NCBI GenBank assembly: GCA_937900305.1
Contig: CALCCV010000639.1
Coordinates: forward strand, 1 to 6,776
DNA from: an uncultured Pseudobdellovibrionaceae bacterium
GTDB lineage: Bacteria; Bdellovibrionota; Bdellovibrionia; Bdellovibrionales; Bdellovibrionaceae
DNA: 6,776 bases
Direction of reading: 5' to 3'
The translations under genes were made by a program, and so were the position numbers. Below the pieces are notes generated by a model. It was not told the DNA's origin, searched no databases, and saw only the letters and a program-made list of their open reading frames with translations. The stretch's first letter is position 1. Each line of letters opens with the position of its first letter. This document shows, one piece after another, positions 1 through 5,775 of this stretch.

Positions 1-91
1 AAACTATGACCTTTGAAATTGAAAACAAAGTCTCGACTATCATAATAAATTTCACATTTGAAGCAAGCTTTGAGTCCAAGGTCTGTGCCGC

Positions 92-129
92 AAAAAGAAC
101 TGCGGCGAAGTGGAGTCCCCTTCGCCGCA
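92..129 (-). terminator. Probable intrinsic terminator of the flgE-ending operon
   Basis: The arms at 101-110 and 120-129 are a perfect 10-base-pair inverted repeat (TGCGGCGAAG / CTTCGCCGCA) with a 9-base loop. Read on the minus strand, the hairpin is followed by GTTCTTTTT (100 to 92), the normal shape of a Rho-independent terminator. It lies 66 bases past the flgE stop codon, where the operon would be expected to end. The plus-strand side is also followed by a T5 run at 133-137, so it could work in both directions if a convergent gene lies to the left. Seen directly: stem, loop and T-runs. Inferred: termination activity. Confidence 0.75.
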
Positions 130-195
130 CCATTTTTAAGATTTTAGACTAGAACCGCTTTATCCGGAATTGTTTCCAGAAAGCCACAAAAAAAA

Positions 196-1479
196 TTATC
201 GTTTCAATTGAATCACTTCGTTAAGAAGCTCATCCGTGGTCGTGATCGTTTTCGCATTGGCTTGGAAGCCTCGCTGATTTTGAATCATATTGACGAATTC
301 TGCGGCAAGATCCACCGTCGAACGTTCGAGAGATTTAGCATAAATCTTACCTCGACCGGCATTGCCAGGGGCACCCATGGCTGCACTTCCTGAATCTCGT
401 GACTCTTTCAATCGATTGTTTCCAACTTTGAAAAGGGCTTCGGGATTTTCAAATTTGGCCAGTGCAATCTGCGCCAAATCTGCCGCTTGTCCATTGGAGT
501 ACACCGCTGTCAGAACACCTTCGTCATTGAACGAAAGGCCTGTGATTGTTCCAGCTGCGGCTCCGTCTTGGCGCCAAGTGATCAAATCAGATCCCTTGCC
601 ATACTGCTTGGTGCCGTCCAATCCTTTTCCACCACTGGCCAGATCGTCGCCAAAGTTTAACTTGATAGTTTGGTTTTGAAGTGCGCCACCCGCGAAATTG
701 AAATTGCTTTCTGTGACCTCTTGACTTTCGAGCTTCCCGTCCACCGAAAATTTCAAAAGACCTTTGCAGACTTCAGCCAATTTTTTATCGCCGCCATCTG
801 AGACCTCTTTGCCATCGACCAAGCCGCGAAATTCCCACTGACGATCAGCAGTTTTGTTAAAAAATAAATTGAGAAGATGTTTATTCCCTTGAGAGTCAAA
901 AACCTCAACGCCGGTCGAATAGTGTGATGTTGTATAAGGATCTTCCAGAGAAAACGTTTTTGTCGGTTCAACCCGAGAATCCAAATTCAAATCGAGTTTT
1001 ACTTCGGCCGAGGCTTTCGCCGGAATCAGAGCGCGAGGAAATTTAATGTCTCCCACTTTGTTAACGATGTTGCCTTTTTCGTCAGTGGTAAAACCTTGAA
1101 CTCGCTGTTTATCGTTCGTAACTAGGTAGCCTTCACGATCAAAGTGAAACGATCCGTCGCGAGTGAAAGTTTCTCCGTCACTTCCGGCAACTTTGTAATA
1201 TCCATCGCCCGAAATCGCTAGGTCCGTCACTTTTTCAGTTGCATCCACGTTTCCTTGCACCAAGATAGGATTCACCGCGCCGATTTTCACCCCGCGGCCA
1301 ATTTGATTTCCACCAAGGACACCCTTCAAACTTTTAGCAACAATGTCTTGAAACTCGGCACGACTTGCCTTGAAGCCAACCGTATTTGCGTTGGCAATGT
1401 TGTCACCTATCACCGAAAGCGCTTCACCTTGCGCCGCTAATCCCGATACGCCTGTGTAAAGCGATGATAGAATACCCAC
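196..1479 (-). CDS. flgE: Flagellar hook protein FlgE
   Basis: This is the structural subunit of the flagellar hook, the universal joint outside the cell that links rod and filament; it is exported by the type III apparatus and polymerises under the FlgD cap. The 427-residue protein opens with the rod/hook N-terminal helix motif (GILSSLYTGVSGLAAQ, then IGDNIANANTVGFKASR, residues 2-40). It continues through the D1 region (about 80-160, with AISGDGYYKV and TRDGSFHFD), a D2-type middle (about 160-310), a return to D1 (about 320-360), and closes with the family's C-terminal helix (residues 380-427, with VNMIQNQRGFQANAKTI). Length is normal for the family. The GTG at 1479 is chosen because AGGAGG lies 5 bases upstream and the protein then begins exactly as FlgE proteins do; an in-frame ATG at 1536 would add 19 unlikely residues. 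One cysteine (Cys238) is present, in the middle region. It is the last gene before the terminator and is preceded by an unusually long 162-base leader. Confidence 0.97.
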   Translation of the reverse strand: MGILSSLYTGVSGLAAQGEALSVIGDNIANANTVGFKASRAEFQDIVAKSLKGVLGGNQIGRGVKIGAVNPILVQGNVDATEKVTDLAISGDGYYKVAGSDGETFTRDGSFHFDREGYLVTNDKQRVQGFTTDEKGNIVNKVGDIKFPRALIPAKASAEVKLDLNLDSRVEPTKTFSLEDPYTTSHYSTGVEVFDSQGNKHLLNLFFNKTADRQWEFRGLVDGKEVSDGGDKKLAEVCKGLLKFSVDGKLESQEVTESNFNFAGGALQNQTIKLNFGDDLASGGKGLDGTKQYGKGSDLITWRQDGAAAGTITGLSFNDEGVLTAVYSNGQAADLAQIALAKFENPEALFKVGNNRLKESRDSGSAAMGAPGNAGRGKIYAKSLERSTVDLAAEFVNMIQNQRGFQANAKTITTTDELLNEVIQLKR

Positions 1480-1484
1480 CGAAA

Positions 1485-1490
1485 CCTCCT
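1485..1490 (-). promoter_or_regulatory. Ribosome binding site deciding the flgE GTG start
   Basis: The minus strand reads AGGAGG here, a full Shine-Dalgarno core, 5 bases before GTG at 1479. No comparable site precedes the in-frame ATG at 1536. This settles the start codon. Confidence 0.9.
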
Positions 1491-1509
1491 GTTTCCCTTT
1501 TTTTGGCCA

Positions 1510-1526
1510 AGCTGAATCCTTCAGCT
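1510..1526 (-). other. Hairpin in the flgE leader
   Basis: The minus strand reads AGCTGAA, GGA, TTCAGCT: a perfect 7-base-pair stem with a 3-base loop, 20 bases upstream of the flgE ribosome binding site. It is followed on the minus strand by an A-rich run, not by T residues, so it is not an intrinsic terminator. It may stabilise the flgE message or affect ribosome access. The structure is seen in the sequence; the role is inferred. Confidence 0.5.
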
Positions 1527-1543
1527 CCGCCGTCATTAAAATG

Positions 1544-1572
1544 GAGGGCCCCCTCTAGGAGGACCAGCCCTC
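1544..1572 (-). other. GC-rich bulged hairpin between the TIGR02530 gene and flgE
   Basis: The outer arms GAGGGC (1572-1567) and GCCCTC (1549-1544) pair perfectly. Inside them CCTC (1562-1559) and GAGG (1555-1552) pair around the loop CTA, leaving a small internal loop of TGGT against GG. Ten base pairs, mostly G-C, stand out in an AT-rich leader. A short T4 run follows on the minus strand two bases after the stem, so this might be a weak attenuator, a processing site or a 3' block to exonucleases that sets the level of flgE relative to upstream genes. Function is inferred. Confidence 0.5.
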
Positions 1573-1612
1573 AAACCAAATTCAAATTCTCGAACCTTCA
1601 AACTCAATAAAC

Positions 1613-1639
1613 TAAAATCTAAAAAGTAAAATCTAAAAA
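1613..1639. repeat. Tandem 13-base AT-rich repeat between the TIGR02530 gene and flgE
   Basis: TAAAATCTAAAAA occurs twice, identical, at 1613-1625 and 1627-1639, separated by one base (period 14). It begins just after the stop codon of the TIGR02530 gene. It may be replication slippage in non-coding sequence, or an AT-rich upstream element. A related block lies in the fliK-flgD gap. Confidence 0.8.
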
Positions 1640-1641
1640 TC

Positions 1642-2040
1642 TTAAATCATAATCGTCGAATCAATGTTCGTAAAAACATTCTCTTTGAGCTGATCTTTTC
1701 CCATCACCGTGACCACGGTCTTGTCCTTTACACTCACAATCAGCGCCTTGTCGTCCATGATGATCAGTGAATCCTTGGACCCCTTGCTCTGAGCCTTTGA
1801 CAGAGCATCCTGCAGTTGAGTCATTTCGGCCTTCGTAAAACTCAAACCTCTTTGGCGAATTCGATCCATCGCGTGATTGGAAAATTTCAAAGTGCCTGGA
1901 CCACCCACTCCGCCCGCCGAAATTTCTTCCGACTTCGCTTTGAGCAGGTCTCGAAACTCCTGTGGATTCACGTTGGTCTTTTGCGGAAGACCTCCGAGAT
2001 CGGGAGTGATCGAATTTCCCAGGCCCTTAATATTCGTCAA
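1642..2040 (-). CDS. TIGR02530-family flagellar operon protein (function unassigned)
   Basis: This 132-residue cytoplasmic-looking protein has no signal peptide and no membrane segment. The first 50 residues are variable; the rest carries the family's conserved blocks: FSNHAMDRIRQRGL (53-66), KGSKDSLIIMD (86-96), ALIVSVKDKTVVTVM (99-113) and ENVFTNIDSTIMI (120-132). From memory, TIGR02530 is defined by small proteins coded between flgD and flgE in Firmicutes, Geobacter and Bdellovibrio, and this is exactly that position. The start is TTG at 2040, which overlaps the flgD stop in TTGA and has AGAGGT six bases upstream, so the two genes are almost certainly translationally coupled. The molecular role is not known to me; the context suggests a hook-assembly factor such as a chaperone or regulator of FlgD or FlgE, which is inference only. 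Confidence 0.92.
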   Translation of the reverse strand: MTNIKGLGNSITPDLGGLPQKTNVNPQEFRDLLKAKSEEISAGGVGGPGTLKFSNHAMDRIRQRGLSFTKAEMTQLQDALSKAQSKGSKDSLIIMDDKALIVSVKDKTVVTVMGKDQLKENVFTNIDSTIMI

Positions 2041-3068
2041 GGTGCGACCTCTTTCGAAAGTTTGGCGAGCATCTCTTGTGACAGACCCACATCCTTAAAG
2101 ATGTTTTGATGAGTCCCGTCCTGATCCACCGCCGCCGACGCCCCAGTTTTTGTCTCGGGCTTCACTTCTGTTTTCTGCGAACTTGTTTCTTTATTTTCGC
2201 CAGAGGCAGGCTGTTCTTTCAAGTCCTCTTTGACTTCCTGTACCATTTTTCGATCTTCGCCGAGGATGCGTGGATCGACAATTTTTTTCACCTCAGACAT
2301 TTTTACGGTTTTGTTACCAACGACGAGAACGGGGCCTTCCGATGTATAGTTCACTCCCGAGATGACGCCATCGAAGCTAGTTTCGATGGCAATCTTTTTT
2401 CCTTCGGCCGTTTTGCCTTCGAGCAAAAACTGATAGTCTCCCGCCGGAGTGGCAGCACCCTTTTCATCTTGGCCATTCCAAGACACCTTGTTCAGTCCTT
2501 TTTTTAGATTTGTTAGATTCAGATTGCGAACCGTGGAGCCATCGGGGCCACGAACTCGAATTTTCAAATCTTGCGCGTCCATCGGAAGATCAAATTGCAC
2601 GTCGTGAGCTTTGTCCGTCGCCATGCGAACAACCTTCGAGCTGTCACCCGAAATCGCCTTACCTATAAGATTCAAGGCCTCGTACTGCTCCATTGGCTTT
2701 TGCCCGTTTTTTAACTCTGTCAATGTTGCATTGATATTTGTCATTTGCTCGAGGCTTGAAAAGCTTGCGAGCTGTGCTGCCATCTCGTGAGACTTCAATG
2801 GATTTGAAGGATCTTGATTCTTCAGCTGAGTGATCATCAATTTAAAAAATGCATCTTTATCTAATTTGTCATTTCCGACGGTGCGCATCTTTTTGGAGGC
2901 GTCGATGTGATTGGGATCCGCCAACTTGTTAAGAACTTCGCCGACGTCCTCACCGCCCATTTTGGCAAAGTCTTGGGCGCTTAAATTTTTTGAAACCGGG
3001 GCTCCTTGAACTCCAGGATCGATTTCTCCAAAGGCCTTCGTTCCGCCCTTTACCCCAAATACACCCAC
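2037..3068 (-). CDS. flgD: Flagellar hook capping protein FlgD
   Basis: FlgD sits at the tip of the growing hook and is required for FlgE subunits to assemble; it is removed when the hook is complete. The conserved FlgD N-terminal block is at about residues 66-112 (KDAFFKLMITQLKNQDPSNP and then MAAQLASFSSLEQMTNIN). A FlgD Ig-like/Tudor-like region follows (about 150-262, including VRGPDGSTVRNL and the WNGQDEKGAATPAGDYQF stretch). At 343 residues it is much longer than the roughly 230 of E. coli FlgD. The excess is about 60 N-terminal residues and a charged, probably disordered tail from about residue 270 to 343, rich in Lys, Glu, Gln and Thr, ending in a short possible helix (LSQEMLAKLSKEV). 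The start is GTG at 3068 with GAGGAG six bases upstream. It lies 61 bases after fliK and overlaps the next gene by four bases. Confidence 0.95.
   Translation of the reverse strand: MGVFGVKGGTKAFGEIDPGVQGAPVSKNLSAQDFAKMGGEDVGEVLNKLADPNHIDASKKMRTVGNDKLDKDAFFKLMITQLKNQDPSNPLKSHEMAAQLASFSSLEQMTNINATLTELKNGQKPMEQYEALNLIGKAISGDSSKVVRMATDKAHDVQFDLPMDAQDLKIRVRGPDGSTVRNLNLTNLKKGLNKVSWNGQDEKGAATPAGDYQFLLEGKTAEGKKIAIETSFDGVISGVNYTSEGPVLVVGNKTVKMSEVKKIVDPRILGEDRKMVQEVKEDLKEQPASGENKETSSQKTEVKPETKTGASAAVDQDGTHQNIFKDVGLSQEMLAKLSKEVAP
2047..2052 (-). promoter_or_regulatory. Ribosome binding site deciding the TTG start of the TIGR02530 gene
   Basis: AGAGGT on the minus strand lies inside the last codons of flgD, six bases before TTG at 2040. 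No ATG or GTG lies near this site in the same frame, which supports the rare TTG start. Confidence 0.75.
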
Positions 3069-3074
3069 TGTTCA

Positions 3075-3080
3075 CTCCTC
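3075..3080 (-). promoter_or_regulatory. Ribosome binding site deciding the flgD GTG start
   Basis: GAGGAG on the minus strand lies six bases before GTG at 3068. Immediately upstream (3091-3081) is TGCC-TTA-GGCA, a small hairpin of four base pairs that abuts the site and could modestly affect ribosome access. Confidence 0.8.
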
Positions 3081-3090
3081 TGCCTAAGGC

Positions 3091-3107
3091 AACTCAATCT
3101 AAAATCT
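3091..3107 (-). repeat. Intergenic motif shared with the flgE leader
   Basis: On the minus strand AGATTTTAG is followed directly by ATTGAGTT. The same two blocks, same order and strand, occur upstream of flgE at 1620-1601 with TTT between them. Both lie after an upstream stop codon and before a non-ATG start. Chance similarity in AT-rich spacer DNA is possible; no function is claimed. Confidence 0.45.
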
Positions 3108-3129
3108 CCAAACCTGTTCCAACTAAAAC

Positions 3130-4884
3130 TTAAGCAACAATGTTGAGGCCGCCACCCTTGTTGCCCGAACCTGTGCCACCGCCATCGTTATTTTTTTTGC
3201 CTAACGGCTGAATGGCATTGGGACTGCGGGGCTCGGTTGTCTTGCGACCTGGAGGCTCTTGAATCCATTCTCGCTGCCCGCGATTGCCAAAGCTTTCATT
3301 AAATTGATTCCAAAACTGCATAGCTTGGCGATTGGGACTTTGTTGCTGGCCTTGATCCCGATTTGCTGAAGGGTCCTGACCACGGCCGTCCGTCAAAGCC
3401 GTTTCGGTCCCTTTGGTTTGAATCGCATCCACGGGGGTATCGACCCGAAACCGATCCAGATCTAAATCCTTCGCGCTGAGTTTCGCACGAATCTCATCGA
3501 GATCTTTTTCAATCATTTTTTTGACCTCAAGGCTCTCGGTTTGGAAATGCAAATTCACTTTTCCATCGAGGATGGCCACCTTTAAGTCGATGGGACCAAG
3601 CTCCGCAGGGTGAAGTTGCACTTGAACCTCACCGCCACCCTTTTTGATCAAGTACTGAGTTTGATTGATGATCGCTTGTAAATTTTGGGGAGTCAGATTT
3701 TCCCCCGTATTATTTTCCAGAAAAACCGGCGCCGCTAGTGCCGTTGGCAACTCTCCGCTCTTATTGAACTTTTGATCGGAAAAAAAATCTGGCATTACAA
3801 AATCTTTTTTTACCGCCATAGTTTCAATGTCCTTGCCCGCGCCAGAAGTGCCGACCGTTTTTGTTTTGCTTCGCGCGACGTCCTTCATCCCAAATTTCAC
3901 GCTGTCTTCGCGGTAGGGTCCCTGACCATACGGAGTCGATGAATCTTCATATGGTTGCTCTTGCCCATTTTGATCCTCCGCAAGAACTTGCTTCACCGCG
4001 AGTCCAGCCGCTACCCCGACCTCCGTTGGAAGTTTCGAATTCTTCGGCGCGACTTCGCCGTCACTTGCCTTCGCGGCCGCCGACATCGCCGCCGCCGACA
4101 TCGCGGCCAAAGCGGTCGATGCTGGTCCCTCACGCAAAGTTTCACTCACCGATGCCGCACCTGGATTCTCACCGGTTGCCGCTTTAGTTAAAGCCGCTAA
4201 GTCTTTTGGAATCACAACCTTAGCACCTGGCGCGGGACCGTCCGCCAATTTTCGCAGCGACTCAGCCACCTTTTGGGATCGCAAATACGACTCACTGTTT
4301 GCTGGACTTGGAGCTTTTGGTGCAATCGCAGCCGGTTCACTTTCCGGAGCTAAATCGCTACTCGTGCCTCCCGCAAGCGCGCCAGCAAAAGTGGCACTCT
4401 CATCATCCTTTTTGTCTGCGACCAATCCCGGAGCTGACCCCTGAGCTGAATAGGTTTGCAGAGCTGCGAGATCCTGAACGATGTCGCCATAAGATTGAAC
4501 CGCCTTAGCTTTCAAATCGGCTTGAATCGGCAATTGATCCACGACCATTTTGACAGCTTGATCTGGATCATCCTTCCAAGCCTGAGCTGGCACGATGCTC
4601 ATGGCAAAGAGCAAGTTTTTTCCAGAGATTTGATATTGCTCTTCGAAAGTTTTAAAGAGATTTTCAACCTTAGAACGAGTTTCTGTAGAAATTCCTTTGC
4701 GCGAAGCCGTGTGAACACCGGCCATCGACCGCAACGACTCTTTGCCCAGATTTTCGCTCCCACCTTCGACCTCAGGCACTCCCAAAAGTCCATCCAAAGG
4801 AGACGAACTGCCACTTTCGGCTTTTTCACCGGGCGCTGTTACAGGTCCCTCAAAAACTTTGGCGAGATTCAATCCTTGAATCAT
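3130..4884 (-). CDS. fliK: Flagellar hook-length control protein FliK
   Basis: FliK is secreted during hook growth, measures hook length, and through its C-terminal domain binds the export gate to switch export from hook to filament substrates. The 584-residue protein has the FliK C-terminal (Flg_hook) domain at about residues 400-485, with the signature LHPAELGPIDLKV at 424-436. A predicted helical region at about 68-142 (including KVENLFKTFEEQYQISG) lies near the N-terminus. The region of about 150-400 is low-complexity, rich in Ala, Pro, Ser and Lys, as expected for a stretched ruler. The last 90 residues are rich in Gln, Asn, Gly and Pro. A 15-base tandem duplication encodes AMSAAAMSAAA near residues 261-271. 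The ATG at 4884 has AGGAG five bases upstream (4894-4890). It follows motE by 19 bases, so it belongs to the same transcript. The N-terminal and middle parts are too variable for recognition by eye; the call rests on the C-terminal domain and position. Confidence 0.93.
   Translation of the reverse strand: MIQGLNLAKVFEGPVTAPGEKAESGSSSPLDGLLGVPEVEGGSENLGKESLRSMAGVHTASRKGISTETRSKVENLFKTFEEQYQISGKNLLFAMSIVPAQAWKDDPDQAVKMVVDQLPIQADLKAKAVQSYGDIVQDLAALQTYSAQGSAPGLVADKKDDESATFAGALAGGTSSDLAPESEPAAIAPKAPSPANSESYLRSQKVAESLRKLADGPAPGAKVVIPKDLAALTKAATGENPGAASVSETLREGPASTALAAMSAAAMSAAAKASDGEVAPKNSKLPTEVGVAAGLAVKQVLAEDQNGQEQPYEDSSTPYGQGPYREDSVKFGMKDVARSKTKTVGTSGAGKDIETMAVKKDFVMPDFFSDQKFNKSGELPTALAAPVFLENNTGENLTPQNLQAIINQTQYLIKKGGGEVQVQLHPAELGPIDLKVAILDGKVNLHFQTESLEVKKMIEKDLDEIRAKLSAKDLDLDRFRVDTPVDAIQTKGTETALTDGRGQDPSANRDQGQQQSPNRQAMQFWNQFNESFGNRGQREWIQEPPGRKTTEPRSPNAIQPLGKKNNDGGGTGSGNKGGGLNIVA
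4076..4105. repeat. 15-base tandem duplication inside fliK
   Basis: GCCGCCGACATCGCC (4076-4090) is followed directly by a copy differing only in its last base (4091-4105). It keeps the reading frame and doubles an Ala-Met-Ser-Ala-Ala block in the low-complexity middle of FliK. It looks like a recent slippage event. Confidence 0.85.
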
Positions 4885-4903
4885 TTTAACTCCTGTTCGA
4901 GGC

Positions 4904-5773
4904 TCACTTTGCTTTAAATCCAGCGAACTTTTCAGAAAATATTTTTAATTTTTCTGGTCTGATTAAATTCATAATTTCAGCTGCGCTCTTCTTTTTCATT
5001 TTTGCCAAGATTTCAATCGCCAAATCTTCTTCCATTTCTTCGAATACTTTCGCCGCTTGACCTGGCTTCATCGTCGAATACACTTGAACAAGAGTTTCGA
5101 CCTTATCTCCGTCAGACGTCACTCTCTCTTCCAGCATCTTTGAAATGTCACCCCGAATTTTTTGAACTTCGGTCAATTTTTTATCCAATTCCTCTTGCTG
5201 ACGCTTAAGTTCTGCTTCTAAACGATTTAACTCATCTTCTCGCGCATCGAGTTCCTGCTTGCGCTTAAGAAACGAAGTCAGATGATCTCGAGTCATATTC
5301 ACTTCTGAGGTCACCTTAGTTTCACCCTTAGTCTCTCCGGCCGCTCCTTCAGCAGCTTTAGGATCCTGTTCAGGATTCTTCGCGTTTTTATCAGACGCCC
5401 CAGCACTGTCATTGGCCGCTAGTTTCTCGGCGTCCTTTTGAGGAGGTTCTGCGGCAAACGAAGCCTGCATCAATCCAAAATCCATTTCAATAGAAGTGAG
5501 AACTTCTTCAACCGTGTCGATCTCATAAAGAGCATACCCACAGAGTGAAATACCGATGCACGAAATCACCATCACCAACCACGGCGAAGACCTCTTGCGG
5601 CGACGTTGACGTTTTGTCATAGCGAGAGGTGCCTGGGTCGTTCGCAGCTTTTGGGATGGATGCGGTCCCGGCCCTCTCCCAGAATTGGTCCGAGTCGTGC
5701 GAATAGCAGCTGGAGTCTCGCCCACTGATGTCTGTTTTACTGTTTTAAAAAACTTTTTATACTCGCTCTGCAT
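4904..5773 (-). CDS. MotE/YlxF-type flagellar membrane protein with MgtE-N-like end
   Basis: This 289-residue protein probably sits in the inner membrane with a long periplasmic part. Residues 1-62 are basic and end in KRQRRRKRSS, a strong positive-inside signal. One membrane segment follows at about 64-83 (PWLVMVISCIGISLCGYALY). A charged Ala/Lys/Glu linker runs to about 160, then a heptad-rich coiled coil at about 162-215 (with ELDAREDELNRLEAELKRQQ). The C-terminus (about 224-285, with YSTMKPGQAAKVFEEM and LAIEILAKMKKKSAAEIMN) resembles the MgtE N-terminal domain found in MotE of alpha-proteobacteria, a periplasmic partner of MotC, and in Bacillus YlxF. The gene starts two bases after the fliJ stop; AAGGGA lies nine bases before the ATG. 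An internal ATG at codon 52 would give a shorter cytoplasmic part but has no good ribosome site. Family membership is fairly sure; its exact job, stator stabilisation or motor scaffold, is inferred. Confidence 0.85.
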   Translation of the reverse strand: MQSEYKKFFKTVKQTSVGETPAAIRTTRTNSGRGPGPHPSQKLRTTQAPLAMTKRQRRRKRSSPWLVMVISCIGISLCGYALYEIDTVEEVLTSIEMDFGLMQASFAAEPPQKDAEKLAANDSAGASDKNAKNPEQDPKAAEGAAGETKGETKVTSEVNMTRDHLTSFLKRKQELDAREDELNRLEAELKRQQEELDKKLTEVQKIRGDISKMLEERVTSDGDKVETLVQVYSTMKPGQAAKVFEEMEEDLAIEILAKMKKKSAAEIMNLIRPEKLKIFSEKFAGFKAK

Positions 5774-5775
5774 CC

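Noticed and set aside
101..132. tRNA- or tmRNA-like end (stem followed by CCA)
   Set aside because: There is no T-arm with a TTCGAnTC-type loop, no other arms, and the 9-base loop does not fit. The hairpin with T-run is better explained as a terminator.
6..152. Plus-strand open frame of 48 codons from an ATG at 6
   Set aside because: The frame runs through the perfect terminator hairpin, its ribosome site is outside the window, and its second half reads as low-complexity basic residues made by the stem. It could be the end of a convergent gene but cannot be supported.
1480..1536. FlgE start at the ATG at 1536
   Set aside because: No ribosome site precedes it, the added 19 residues are not family-like, and the strong AGGAGG lies directly before GTG at 1479.
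4456..4917. Plus-strand open frame of 153 codons opposite fliK and the end of motE
   Set aside because: It lies fully antisense to two well-supported genes and shows no recognisable domain; it is a shadow frame. The same applies to the other plus-strand frames at 1816-2109, 2106-2507 and 3861-4191.
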